Assembly (NCBI GenBank): GCA_036874045.1
Contig: JAZBRI010000008.1
Span: forward strand, 7,083,001-7,147,000
Reading direction: 5' to 3'
Source of the DNA: Cymodocea nodosa
Taxonomy: Eukaryota; Streptophyta; Magnoliopsida; Alismatales; Cymodoceaceae
DNA: 64,000 nucleotides
Below the pieces are notes generated by a model. That model had not been told where the DNA came from, searched no databases, and saw nothing but the letters and a program-made list of their open reading frames with translations. How positions within the stretch are numbered: position 1 is the first letter of the stretch; every line of letters begins with the position of its first letter. The translations under genes were made by a program, and so were the position numbers. Below, piece by piece: positions 1 through 11,159 of this stretch.

Positions 1-18
1 GTGCTAGAACAAGTTTTA

Positions 19-36
19 TGGCGCCATTGTCGGGGA
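19..36 (+). promoter_or_regulatory. Primer binding site of element A (tRNA-Asp type)
   Basis: TGGCGCCATTGTCGGGGA lies seven bases after the probable LTR end (CA at 10-11). It matches the complement of the 3' end of plant tRNA-Asp, as I remember it, except for two transitions. The same type of site precedes the internal region of G. Confidence 0.85.
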
Positions 37-93
37 ATTGAATTAATATAAGAAACTGTTAGAGCTGTTTCGTTTTAATAGCCAGAGTGTTAT

Positions 94-672
94 GTGTTTT
101 CTTCTATGATTGAGAATATAGCATATGCTTATACTCAAAGATTTCTGAAACCTGTAGTTAGCATATGTGAATTCTGTAATTCTGAAGGACATGACATTTT
201 TGACTGTTTGAAACTGAGACATTTGCAGATGGTTAGATCCCATGAACAACAAATGAATTATCCTCAATATAATAGAGCCAAGTATGAGAATCCTATAGTT
301 TACCCAATTGATAGTCAGTATAGAATGTGTAATATGTTGAGAGACACTAAAGTTTGGGATATGTATGACAGACTAGAGCGTAGTATAAAGCAAAACCTTA
401 ACAAACTAGAATACTTTATGTGTCAGCAACAATAAGTCAACCAATTAAATTATAAGGAAGCATATTCAGAACCTAAAATGGATATAATTTACGAAACTAA
501 AAAAACCATAATGAAAATTGATCAAAAATTGAATGCAATGAGATTAGATAATCTGGAAAGAAAATTAAAAGTATTAGATGAATATACAATGAAAATACAA
601 GTTATGCAACAGGATAATGAAAATTATAATATTATAGATCTGCATAATTTGCAAAAGATAAATAAACTATAA
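94..672 (+). pseudogene. Zinc-knuckle N-terminal part of element A pol
   Basis: Two segments, 94-435 and 478-672, lie in the same frame, separated by a stop at 433-435. A CCHC knuckle (CEFCNSEGHDIFDC) occurs about 27 residues in, which is a nucleocapsid-type nucleic-acid-binding motif. No gag capsid-like region precedes it, because gag lies 3' of pol in this element. The second segment is charged and coiled-coil-like. Frame is then lost through an 8-bp microsatellite, and the downstream pol ORF is in another frame. G has the same arrangement, a knuckle directly upstream of protease, so this is probably the original start of the pol polyprotein. Confidence 0.65.
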
Positions 673-735
673 TATTATAATATTATAATATTATAATATT
701 ATAATATTATAATATTATAATATTATAATATTATA
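668..735. repeat. Microsatellite, 8-bp unit ATAATATT
   Basis: About eight tandem copies of ATAATATT lie inside the coding region of element A. The reading frame before the array differs from that after it, so expansion or slippage here probably broke the pol ORF. Confidence 0.9.
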
Positions 736-751
736 AAATTAAAATATTAAT

Positions 752-3700
752 GCAAGAGAATTTAAAGAATGCACTTTAAAACTAAAAACAATTGAAGATC
801 ATAATCACAAAAATGATATACAAAAACATCATGAGAGTAACGAAAATCTAGAAGATGTTTGTGTAACATTAAGATCTGGAACTGATATACCACTAATAAC
901 TCAAAATGAAAATGATATGAAAGTGGATAAGAGTAAAAATCAAAATTATAATGAAAATGTAATAGCTGAAAATCTAGAAATCACTGAAGAACAATCTGAA
1001 TCTACTAATGAAGCTAAAAATGATCAAACAAATCAAACGAAAGAAAGATAATCTTTTAAATCACAATCCTTAGCACCCTATCCTAAAAGATTACAACAAA
1101 CAATACCTAAAAAACAAGAAAAAATCAGAGAAATTTTTGAAAAAGTATAAGTTAACATTCCTTTGTTAGATCTATTGCAGAAAATGCTACCTTGTGCTAA
1201 ATTTCTAAAGGATTGGTGTACTAAGAAAAGAGAGCAGAAAGTTCTAAGAAAGGTCTTTTTAGCTGAGCAAAGTAGTTCCTTATTTCTGCCACAAATTCCT
1301 AAAAAGTTATCTGATCCTAGAATCCCTGTTATATCATGCACCATAGGAAATACCATTTTAGAAAGAACCTTAATAGACTTAGGTATAGGTATAAAAGTTA
1401 TGCCAAGTGATATATTTGCATCCTTAGGATTAGAAAGCTTAACTCCTACTAGTATGGTTATTCAATTAGCTGATAGAAGTATAAGATACCCTAGAGGAAA
1501 AATAGAGGATGTCTTAATTAAAATAAAAAATTTTATATATCTTATTGATATTGTAATTTTGGATTCCCCACAAATTAAGCATAGAAATAGTGATACATCT
1601 TTAATTTTGGGAAGGCCATTTTTAGCAACATTAGGGGCTGTTATAAATTGTAAAACTGGAGTAATGAAGTTAGCATATGGTAATGAGGATACTCAATTAA
1701 ATATTTTCAAACCAGAAAGGTTTGAGGAGTTAGAAATGTCCTTACATACGATAGATTTTTTAGAGGATGAAGGAGATATGTTAGATGATGTGATTCAATA
1801 AGAATTAAATAGGCAAATCAATTCTGAAACTTTAGAGGAAAGTGAAAGCATAAATATAGAAGGAGATTAGGAAGAAATTAATTTAGAAAATGATGATGTT
1901 CAATTAGGAGCTCTAGCTTTTGATGGGCAACATTTAGAATTAAAACCTTTACCTCTTGAATTAACCTATATATTTCTAAAAGAGAAACGAACCTGTCCAA
2001 TCATTATTACTTCAGATTTAAAAGAGGATCAAATAGATAAATTAATAGATGTAGTGAAAAGTTATAAAGAAGTAATAGGATGGACTATGACTAATATAAA
2101 AGGGTTAAGTCCAATTTTATGCTGTTACCACATATATTTAGAAGAGAATGCTAAACCTGTTAGAATTCCTGAAAGAAGATTAAATCCAAACCTTAAAGAA
2201 GTAGTTAGGAAGGAAATAGTGAAATGGTTAGATAATGACATAATTTATCCGATTTCTGATAGCTTATGGGTTAGCCCAATCCATGTAGTTCCCAAGAAAT
2301 CAGGATTAATAGTTATTAGGAATGAAAGTCAAGACTTGATACCTATTAGAATTCAATTAGGCTGGAGAGTATGTATAGACTATAGAAAGCTGAATGTTGT
2401 GACTAGGAAAGATCATTTTCCCTTACCTTTTATAGATCAAATGCTGGAAAGATTAGCAGGGCAAAAATATTTTTGTTTCCTAGATGGGTATTCAGGTTAT
2501 AATCAAATTCCAGTAGCACCAGAGGATCAAGAGAAAACAACTTTCACCTGTCCTAATGGAACTTATGCTTTTAAGAGAATGCCATTCAGATTATGCAATG
2601 CACCAGCTACCTTTCAAAGGTGTATGCAGGGCATATTTATTGGAATGACTGAAGATTTTTTTGAAATATTTATGGATGATTTTACTGTATAAGGGAACTC
2701 ATATGAAGTTTGTTTAAAAAATTTAAACTTAATATTAAAATGCTGTGTGGAAAAAAATCTGATTTTGAATTGGGAAAAATGTCACTTCATGGTTAGATAA
2801 TGAATAGTCTTAGGGTATGTTGTTTCTAAGAAAGGGTTGGAAGTAGATAAAGCTAAAATAGAAGTAATTTCTAATCTACTAGAACCTAAATCAGTAAAAG
2901 ATAATAGATCATTTCTAGGACAAGTTGGTTTTTATCGAAGATTTATTAAAGACTTTAGCAAGATAGCTAGACCTTTAACTAATCTATTAAAAGATGTTCC
3001 ATTTAACTTTGATAAAAATTGCAAGGAAGCATTTTTCAAACTTAAAACTAGCTTAATTTCAACTCCTATAATTCAAGCACCTGATTGGAGCCATCCATTT
3101 GAATTAACGTGCGATGCATCTGATTTTGCTGTAGAAGCAGTGTTGGGACAGAAGATAGAAAAATCTCCTAGAGTGATTCATTATGCAAGCAAAACCTTAA
3201 ATGATGCTCAAGTTAATTACACAACTACTGAAAAAGAATTATTAGCTATTGTGTTTGCTTTAGAAAAGTTTAGATCATATCTGATTGGAGCTAAAGTAAT
3301 AGTATACACGGATCATTCAGCTTTAAAACATCTAATAAAGAAAAAAGAGACTAAGCCTAGATTGATCCGATGGATATTATTATTACAAGAATTTGATCTA
3401 GAAATTAAAGATAAAAAAGGTTGTGAGAATGTAGTAGCAGATCATTTATCAAGATTACAAATAAAAAAATCAAATATTGAAATTAAGGATAATTTTCTTG
3501 ATGAACAATTAATGACCATCAACACAATGCCTTGGTATGTAGACATAGTTAATTACTTAGTTATTGGTTTAACACCTAAGGATTGGAATAGATAGGATAA
3601 GAAATTGTTTTTCTCAAGAGTAAAATATTACTATTGGGAAGACCCATACTTATTTAAGAAATGTCCTAATCTGGTTTTAAGGAGGTGTGCTATAGAAACT

Positions 3701-4834
3701 AAATATCCGAGCATATTGTCTTTCTGTCATGACCAAGCTTGTGGAGTGCATTTTGGTTTAGGGAAAACTGCTTCGAAAATTCTGCAATGTCGATTTTATT
3801 GGCCAACACTATTCAAAGATGCTCATAAATATTGCTTAAGTTGTTTAAGATGTCAACAAATAGGAAGAATATCAAAGAGGAATATGATGCCTCTTAATCC
3901 TATTGTTGAGGTTGAAATCTTTGATGTGTGGGGAATAGATTTTATAGGTCCATTTCCTATGTCTAATCAATTTAATTACATATTGTTGGGGGTGGATTAT
4001 GTATCTAAATGGATAGAAGCTATTCCTACAAAAACTAATGACAACAAAATGGTAATACAATTTATAAGAACCAATATATTTGCCAGATTTAGAATACCTA
4101 AAGCTATTATCAGTGATAGAAGAACTCATTTCTGTAATAGAAGTTTTGAAGCCTTAATGAAGAAATATGGAGTAAACCACAAAATTGCAACATCATATCA
4201 TCTGTAAACAAGTGGACAAGTAGAAAGTGCTAACAAACAAATTAAGTTAATCTTAGAAAAAGTAGTAAATCCTACTAGAACAGATTGGGCTAATAGATTG
4301 ATAGATGCACTTTGGGCTTATAGAACTGCTTATAAAACAAGCTTAGGTATGTCACCTTTTAGGCTAGTATATGGAAAAAGTTGTCATTTACTAGTTGAAA
4401 TAGAACATAAAGCTTATTGGGCATTAAAAACTTTGAACACTAATTTAAATCAAGGTGCAGAAAATAGAAAAATGCAATTAATTGAATTAGAAGAATTTAG
4501 AAATGTAGCTTATTCAAAGACTGTAAGAGAAAAAGAGAAAATGAAATTCTGGCATGATAGAAAAATTATTCCAAAAAGCTTTGAAATAGGACAAGAAGTA
4601 TATCTTTATATGGCTAGACTCCATAACCATCTAGGAAAATTAAGATCTAGATGGGTAGAACCTTACATAGTTTGAAATATTTATCCTTATGGAGCTATTG
4701 AAATTTAAAATCCTAAAAATCAGAATATATTTAAAGTAAATGGACAAAGACTTAGACCTATTCTGAAAACACCAAAAAGCTCCTTTAGAATTATAGAAGA
4801 AGTCAGAGTAGAGGACTACTCGAGCTTTACTTAG
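752..4834 (+). pseudogene. pol: Element A pol: protease, RT, RNase H, integrase (broken by stops)
   Basis: One reading frame runs throughout but is interrupted by about ten stops (for example 1799, 2690, 3593, 4205, 4673). The TLRSG motif near 868, typical of the gag-pol boundary of Athila-type elements, is followed by an aspartic protease (IDLGIGIKVMPS near 1372). RT has DYRKLN, HFPLPF, LDGYSGYNQ and an intact FMDD at 2671-2682. RNase H has [25 protein letters not shown] and ADHLS. Integrase has an H-H-C-C finger around 3725-3862, a DDE core (WGIDFIGP, IISDRRTHF, then GQVE after 4205) and a C-terminal region ending in GQRLRP. Most stops sit where the related element G has glutamine or tryptophan, which points to C-to-T decay rather than gross rearrangement. 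Confidence 0.9.
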
Positions 4835-5366
4835 TAAGAAATCAATTTTTATTTTACGATTGTAAAAAAAATAAAAAATAAAAAATAAAAAATAAAAATT
4901 TAAAATATAAAAATCAATGCAATTCAACCGACCATAGGTATGACTGGAACTTAAAAATATCTATATTAATTTTTAGAAAAAATGTTGATTTTACCGAAAC
5001 ATAGTATTAGTTAAACCGGTAAAAAAAAAAAAAAAACAGAAAGACTATTATCTTAAGCTTTTATATATATATATCTGTTTGTACAGGAAGTCTGTTGAGT
5101 TATGCTTAACTCAAGGAGCTTACTCCATTGAGTCTTGAGTTAGTCAACGAGCTTAGTCCGTTGAGTTGATTGTAACTCAACGGAGTACTGTAGCTAAGAC
5201 CGCGGATGAGAGAGCAATAGTTGGTTCGGGAAATGACCTGATTACCTGCCTAAACTTAGGGCTTATTTAAACTAAAACCTAGGGTTTTGGGGGCATTATT
5301 TGGCAAACCATTTGGAATTTAGAATAGTAGAAATCAAAGCGATTCATGCTGTTGTGTAACTCCACG
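4835..5366 (+). other. Non-coding spacer between pol and the next ORF, with palindromic motif
   Basis: This is an AT-rich spacer with A-runs near 4865-4905 and 5021-5036. At 5095-5185 the sequences GTTGAGTTA and TAACTCAAC repeat in alternating orientation and can form short hairpins. No gene is visible. The same motif occurs at 7985-8145, 9886-9945 and 13780-13865 in this element. Confidence 0.6.
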
Positions 5367-7529
5367 ATGAGGAAGATGACACCTGAGTTTTGGGAAGATG
5401 TAGTTGACACATCAGAGTTTCTGAAGGAATCAGAGGAATGACATACGCGACAAAAGATTCAGAATACGACAAGAGAAAAAGAGTTACAGAAGGTAGAATC
5501 TGAACTTTTTAGATTAAGAAGAATGTTAGTAGATATTGGTATACAAATACCTCAGATAATGGAGACACGAATCAGAGTAGCAACAGAAATTGCAATTAGT
5601 AAAGAAAGAAAAATCAGGCCGAACAATGAAGTAGCCCTAGAGCTAATCCAGCGCAAGGCTAGATTATGGTTCAAAAGGCGCATTGCTTGTTGTGGAAGTT
5701 GCAAAATATGGCGCCAACAACAAGCAAGAGAATGGGAGGAACCAACTATTGAAAGTCTTGTTCCTAAGGAACAATAGTTAGGACCTCTAGTTCAACCAAT
5801 TGAGCCATTGCCACGAGTAGCATTTGCTTGGCTGAGAACTGATGAAGAAGAGAAAGAGTTTGCTAGCTTGGTTAAAACAGTAAGAGACCAAGGTGATGAC
5901 GAAGGAATAGTTACAGCTAAGGCACATATTTTATATGATGCCATTAAGAAAAGAAGGGCAGAAGAAAAGTTGAGGACACGGTACAAAATTAAGGTTGAAC
6001 AACATCAGGCAGTAGCTAAATCAAGTGCTGCAAAAGAAGCTAGTACCTGTGGTTCAAAGGCGTGTAGAACCTTTATTTTTAGATTTAATATCAGATGAAG
6101 AAGAGGAAGAATAGGCACAATTAATCACACGAAGGAAAGGAAAAGAGATAGTGCCTGAGTATCAAAAAGAGATTAAATCTGAAGTACCAATAGCAACAGG
6201 GCCTGTGGAGCCAATTTTTATAAACCTGCTATCCGATTCTGAGGAGGAGTAGGAGTAGCAGTAGTAGGAGCAAAGAGAAGAAGAAAAATAGGCTGAAATT
6301 AGTTTGCAGCCTATACAAGAAGAAGAAACAAAAATTAGGGCAGAAACTGAATTGCCCGTGACTCCATCCCAATCTGCCACAGAATCAGAAAGAATAGTGA
6401 CAGAGCAGATTGGTAGTCAGGGTGAAGAAGAAAGAACAGAAAATGAAGAAGAAGCTGAACGAAGCTATTTGGACAAAAATGACTTTGCAGATTCCACTAA
6501 AAAGCAAGAAACACTTCAGCAATTTATGGAAAGAATTCAAGACAGAGTGGAGAGTTCTGTTGGCTCACCACCACAAATAGAAGTAGAAGCAAAAATTTAG
6601 GAATCTACAGAACATGTTCAAATTCAGCCTATGTTAAAGGAAGATCAAGAACAAACCCCTCTAGAATAACAAAGTCACATTCTTGACCCGACTGAAACAA
6701 TAGTTTTGAATGAAGTACATTTTTGGAGTTAGGAAGGTTATACTAAATACCAAGAAATTAGGGGTTATGATATCATTTATAGTAGACCAGTAAATTGGGA
6801 TGGAATGCAAGCAATCAAAGTATTATTTGAGTTCCAAGGCCTATTGAAGTTTATTTCTCAAGAAAGAGGGGATGTAGTGTATGAGAATCTAGAGCCCTGT
6901 TTTTATGCAAACTTAAGAGAAAGAGAAGAAGGATTAATTTCCAATGTGGAGGAAGCTGATGTACAGATAACACTAGAGCTTCTCCACAACATTTTTGGAT
7001 TGAAGAATGAAGGGCAAGAAATTTTGGAAAGTACAACTACCGTTGAATGGACAGAACAAGAAATCAAGGACAGTTTGGCTATCAATCCTGGTGTGCCTTT
7101 ATTAAATAGACTGAAACATTTAAATGGTAAAGCACACATGGTAGCTATCATTTTAATTAAGAATGTCTATCAACGACAAGGCCATAACATAGAACTGAGT
7201 CAATTTGTCAAATGGGCCACGTTTCCAGTTGTAAATAAAATTCCAATAAATTGGTCTGCAATTTTTATCTCGAAGTTGAGAATAGTGAAGAAGAAATTGT
7301 TTTATGGAGATTTGATTCCATTGCTAATGGTGGATTGTATTGATTTCACGAAATGGACATAAAAAAGGATCAAATCAAGAACCATTTCAGTGAAAGAATA
7401 CAAAAATTTTGTAGATGTAGAGATATACCTTCTAGAGGAATTACAGGAGTTGTAGAGAGAATTAATCAATTAGAGCTACAATTAGAAAAACTCTAGAAGG
7501 AAGTAGATGAACTTATGAATAGAGATTAA
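5367..7529 (+). pseudogene. ORF with 'putative plant transposon protein' domain (element A)
   Basis: The ORF starts with MRKMTPEFWEDVV at 5367 and is open except for stops at 5436, 5775 and a TAG cluster at 6247-6293. There are frameshifts near 6050-6100 and 7430. The N-terminal half is basic and coiled-coil-like; the middle is Glu/Gln-rich acidic; residues from about 6805 (LFEFQGLLKF, FYANLRE, GLKNEG, YQRQGH, INWSAIFISKL, KKLFYGD) match the plant-transposon-protein domain common in plant retroelements. The C-terminus is a short heptad-like helix (VERINQLE). Its biochemical role is unknown. It lies between integrase and gag, where other gypsy elements have nothing comparable. Homologues occur in D, H and the copia elements B, C and I. 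Domain naming is from memory. Confidence 0.75.
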
Positions 7530-8638
7530 ATTGTATTGCTCGTCTACTTGTATAGAATTGTATGAAAATTGTATGATGTACTTGTAATATAAATTGATTC
7601 ATATTAATGAATATAAATTTTTCAGATGTACTTTTCATACGTGTTTTGAATGTGAAATGAATGGAATTTATTGAATGTTATATAATTTGTGGAACATTAT
7701 GAATGAATGTTTAACAGATTTACAATTTGCTGAATGACAAGATAGATGCTTGAAAATTTTTGCATGTTGCAAGGTAAAATGTAAATTCTGCATAACATAA
7801 AATGACCTACAAGTTAAAAATTTATATAATATTCAGATTTAAACGAATTTTGATTAGAATGATGCATTAATGACATAGATTTAACTTTGTTTCAGTTAGC
7901 AGAATGAAAAGAAAAAGAAAAGAAAAGCAGAGAGGTACTTACGAGGAGTAAACTTAGAAGTTGCTAAGTGTTAACAAAACGAAGTAAGTTCCTTGAGTTA
8001 AGCTTAATTCCACGAGGTCAGTAATATAATATAAGGTCACTCCATTGAGTTATCTGTAACTCAACGAAGTTAGTCTGTGGAATTAGCAATAGTAACCGAC
8101 ATTATTCCATTGAGTTATCTGTAACTCAATGAGGTTAGTTAGTGGATTAAGCAAAACGGTTATTCTTTTAACCACGAATGAAACTTCGTCGGCTTAGCGG
8201 TTACCAAAATTTGAAATTAGTAGTGGTACACATACCCATAAAAGCAAGAACCACGATGCACGTTGCAAGACACGTTCTTGCAACAAGATTTATTCACTTT
8301 ATGGATGTGCATTATATATATAAAATAGAATGTTATTTACGAGTTACCAGCACTTTTAAAAGAAAGGAAAAGCGTTGAAGGAACTGGAAGGCGAAGCAGC
8401 TGATTCGACTTCATTCATCAACAAATATTTACTGAATGGAAAGCTTTAGACTGGTATGTAATTAATCTTCTACTATTTATTTATGAGCACATGGACTCGT
8501 TCTCTAAGCACTAAACGATTAGTAAGAATACCTACCCAGGAATATTCAACATAGAGGAGTATTGAAACATTTTCTGAATTAAACTTTAACGAAATTCTTT
8601 AGGGTGTAGCTAACCTTTCTTTAAAAGAGAATGTAGAG
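7530..8638 (+). promoter_or_regulatory. Spacer upstream of gag with palindromes and a TATA-like site
   Basis: No convincing gene is present. The region 7985-8145 has four alternating copies of GAGTTA/TAACTC motifs. ATATATATAAAAT near 8313-8325 resembles a TATA box and is matched by a TATA-like site at the same relative place in element D (61994-62005, minus strand). CTGGTATGTAATT at 8452-8464 could be a splice donor. A separate promoter or spliced leader for gag is possible because gag is not 5' in this element, but this is inference. Confidence 0.35.
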
Positions 8639-9826
8639 ATGGCTGCTCTAGTAGAAAAATCATTAGGAGAAATTCTGTATCCTGAATTAGTTGATGAACC
8701 TTCATGTATTCGATTGCCAAACTTTGAGGGAGATAGGTTTGAACTGAAATCTAATTATATTAGTCAATTGCCACATTTTCATGGATTAGAAAGAGAGGAT
8801 GCCTATTATTTCCTTAGAGAATTTAACGAAGTTTGTCAAATGATGAAAATGTTGAACATGAGTATAGATGTTATTAAACTTAGATATATCTCTTTTGCTT
8901 TAAAAGACACAGCTAAGAGATGGTTATATACTCCATCACTTGATTCAATTTCTGCATGGACTGAATTTTGCTCTATTTTTCTGGAAAAATATTATCTAAC
9001 ACATCAAACGATTAAAAAGAAAAAAGAAATATTAATGTGTAGCCAAAAATAGGGTGAATCATTTTGGAAATATTTTGAAAGATTTAAAGATTTACTAACT
9101 CAATGTCCACATCATGCAATGAGTAAAGCACAATTAATAGGTATAATTAATGAAGACATAGATGTTTCAACGAAATCTTTATTAGAATCTACTTGTCAAA
9201 ATGGATTTCTGAAACTTTGTAGTGAAGAAGCATGGGCATATTTAAAAAACTTTGCAAAAAGAAATACATAGTGGGAAAACTTGGCTGAAGCTATTGTAGA
9301 TAAAAAAATATTGCTAAGAGGAATGCATGAAATAGATTCAAGTACTATGCTTGAAGTGAAATTAACTGAATTAACAAAGAAAATAGAAGAGTTATCATTA
9401 AATCAAAAACTAGCAGAAAAGAATGCAAACATAAATGATTTAGATATTATTTATGCTAGAAACCAAAAAGATAACTTTCGAAATTCTTATAATCCTAATT
9501 GGAGAAATCACCCGAATTTATCTTGGAGAAACAACAATTTCCAGGGAAGAGAAAATGTAAATGAGAAGAATATAAGTTATGAAGCATTACTTGAACAAGG
9601 ATCTAGAATAGAGAAATTAGAAAAGATAATCCAACAATTAAACAATCGTCTAGATTTTGTATTTGGAAATATTGCAAATCAAAATATAAATAGAAATATA
9701 CCCCTTAGACAAAAGGAATCAATGGAAGTTAGACCTACTGGAGGATTGCCAATGCAAGCAGTACCTAACTCTGTCAATAGAACTGTTAATGAAATTGATA
9801 CCTCTTCTGGGAGGGTAGCTGAATGA
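8639..9826 (+). pseudogene. gag: Element A gag, placed 3' of pol
   Basis: The single reading frame (about 395 codons) has stops at 9050-9052 and 9269-9271. The start MAALVEKSLGEIL is matched in D. The gag core follows (PHFHGLEREDAYYFLREFNEVC, IKLRYISFALKDTAKRWLY, EFCSIFLEKYY, then ESFWKYFERFK after the first stop), as in Athila gag. Further on come an Athila-type stretch (YNPNWRNHPNLSWRNN) and a coiled-coil-like SRIEKLEKIIQQLNNR. It ends in RPTGGLPMQ and TSSGRVAE, near where a normal gag-pol would run on into TLRSG and protease. No CCHC knuckle is visible; that motif is in the pol-side ORF. The first stop is shared with D. Confidence 0.88.
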
Positions 9827-9885
9827 AGCAGTATATCTGAAGCAACTATTTGTATATATATGTTTTTATTTATAGTTAATACTAT

Positions 9886-9945
9886 CGTAGAGTTAGTCCT
9901 TAACTCAACAAACTTAGTCCGTTGAGTTATGCCTTTACTCCACAA
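9886..9945. repeat. GAGTTA / TAACTC palindromic cluster between gag and F-box
   Basis: Alternating copies of GTTGAGTTA-like and TAACTCAAC-like motifs form a potential hairpin. The equivalent cluster lies at 60335-60395 in D, also between gag and F-box. Confidence 0.6.
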
Positions 9946-10013
9946 GGGTGTGCAGTAGTTATGTTAATTTTTGTCTCTATTAAATTTTTGTTTGTGTTAT
10001 ATAGAATCAACAA

Positions 10014-11159
10014 ATGGAATTGATGCAATTGCCATTGGATGCAATAAGTGAAGTATTGAGTAACTTGACAGCTAAAGATTTGTGCAGGTTGTGTTGTGTA
10101 TCAAAGGAAATTAAAGACTGTATTGAAGAAAAATATTTTCAAGGACTACAAGCTGCAAAAATGACTAAGATTAGAGATGGATTCATATGGAGGTCATTTA
10201 ATCGTAGTTCAATTAACCATGAATATCTGACTATGGAAGAAACTACTGGAATTCCACCCAATACATTAGAAGGAATAGATCATATTATGGGGATAGATGA
10301 AGGATTAATCATATATAGGACGAGACCAAGGTATGCAAGTCTATTACCTGATATTTTGATAAGAAATCCTATAACTAGAGAAGAATGGTATATAGGAAGA
10401 CCTAATAGATATGAAGTACTAACTATAAATTGTGGGTCGGCTTTAATATTTTCTGATAAAAATTCTACAATTCCTAAAAAATTATATTATTGGAGACCTA
10501 CAGGAAATTGGGGTGAAGATTTACGCTTAAGTGTGTATAATTTTCTGAATAGATCTTGGACTTAAAATATTATGATATATCTAGGACAAAAATCATTAAT
10601 TAACAACATGCATGTCATACTTGATGGATATATATATCTAGTCATAGATATATTAGTTGCATTTAGATCTGATTTATATATAGTGAGTATAGACTGTTAT
10701 GATGAATATATAGAAATTTTACCTATACCGAGAGAAATAGCTAAACCACCATCTATAGAATTTTATAAAATTCAAATAGGGATGTGGTATAATGAATATG
10801 ATGATCCTACTTTATGTCTGATAAAATGGTGGGATGAATTGATGAAATTTCAAATATGGATTATGAAAGACATAAATGAATGGAAGTGGGAAGAGGAGTA
10901 TATTGAAATAGATGTAGAAATAGAAATTGCTACATTACCCTGGAACCGAAAAGGATCCCTTTCTGTATTTCATATCATTAATGGTAATACACTTGTATTT
11001 GGAATTTATAATATATTACATGTTTACAAATTAAGAAAGAACAAGAACTGCATTAAAACAAAATTAATAGTAAGAAGAATTATGCCTAAAAAGTTTGCTT
11101 GGACTAACATATGTTTATTCCATTTGTTTCTACTTTTCAATCATGTTCTTAAGTTGTGA
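10014..11159 (+). pseudogene. Captured F-box protein gene (element A copy)
   Basis: A single intronless frame of about 381 codons has one early stop at 10563-10565; D has a Glu codon there. The N-terminus is a canonical F-box (LPLDAISEVLSNLTAKDL then CCVSKEIKDCI), the SKP1-binding motif of SCF ubiquitin ligases. The rest resembles a plant F-box-associated domain: IRNPITREEW, YYWRPTGNW, FRSDLYIVSID, EILPIP, then FQIWIMKDINEWKW and GNTLVFGI. The last about 12 residues differ in frame from D, implying a small indel near 11108. The gene lies between gag and the internal polypurine tract of the retrotransposon, on the same strand. The lack of introns and the identical position in D argue for capture of a host transcript. 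Its present function is doubtful because of the stop. Confidence 0.85.

Noticed and set aside
8178..8378. Small ORF upstream of gag, alignable with one in D
   Set aside because: Nucleotide similarity explains the match; starts differ and I see no evidence of codon-level constraint. Kept as part of the spacer.
10014..11159. F-box ORF as an ordinary host gene next to transposons
   Set aside because: A second copy lies at the same position and orientation between gag and polypurine tract in element D, and there are no introns, so it belongs to the element.
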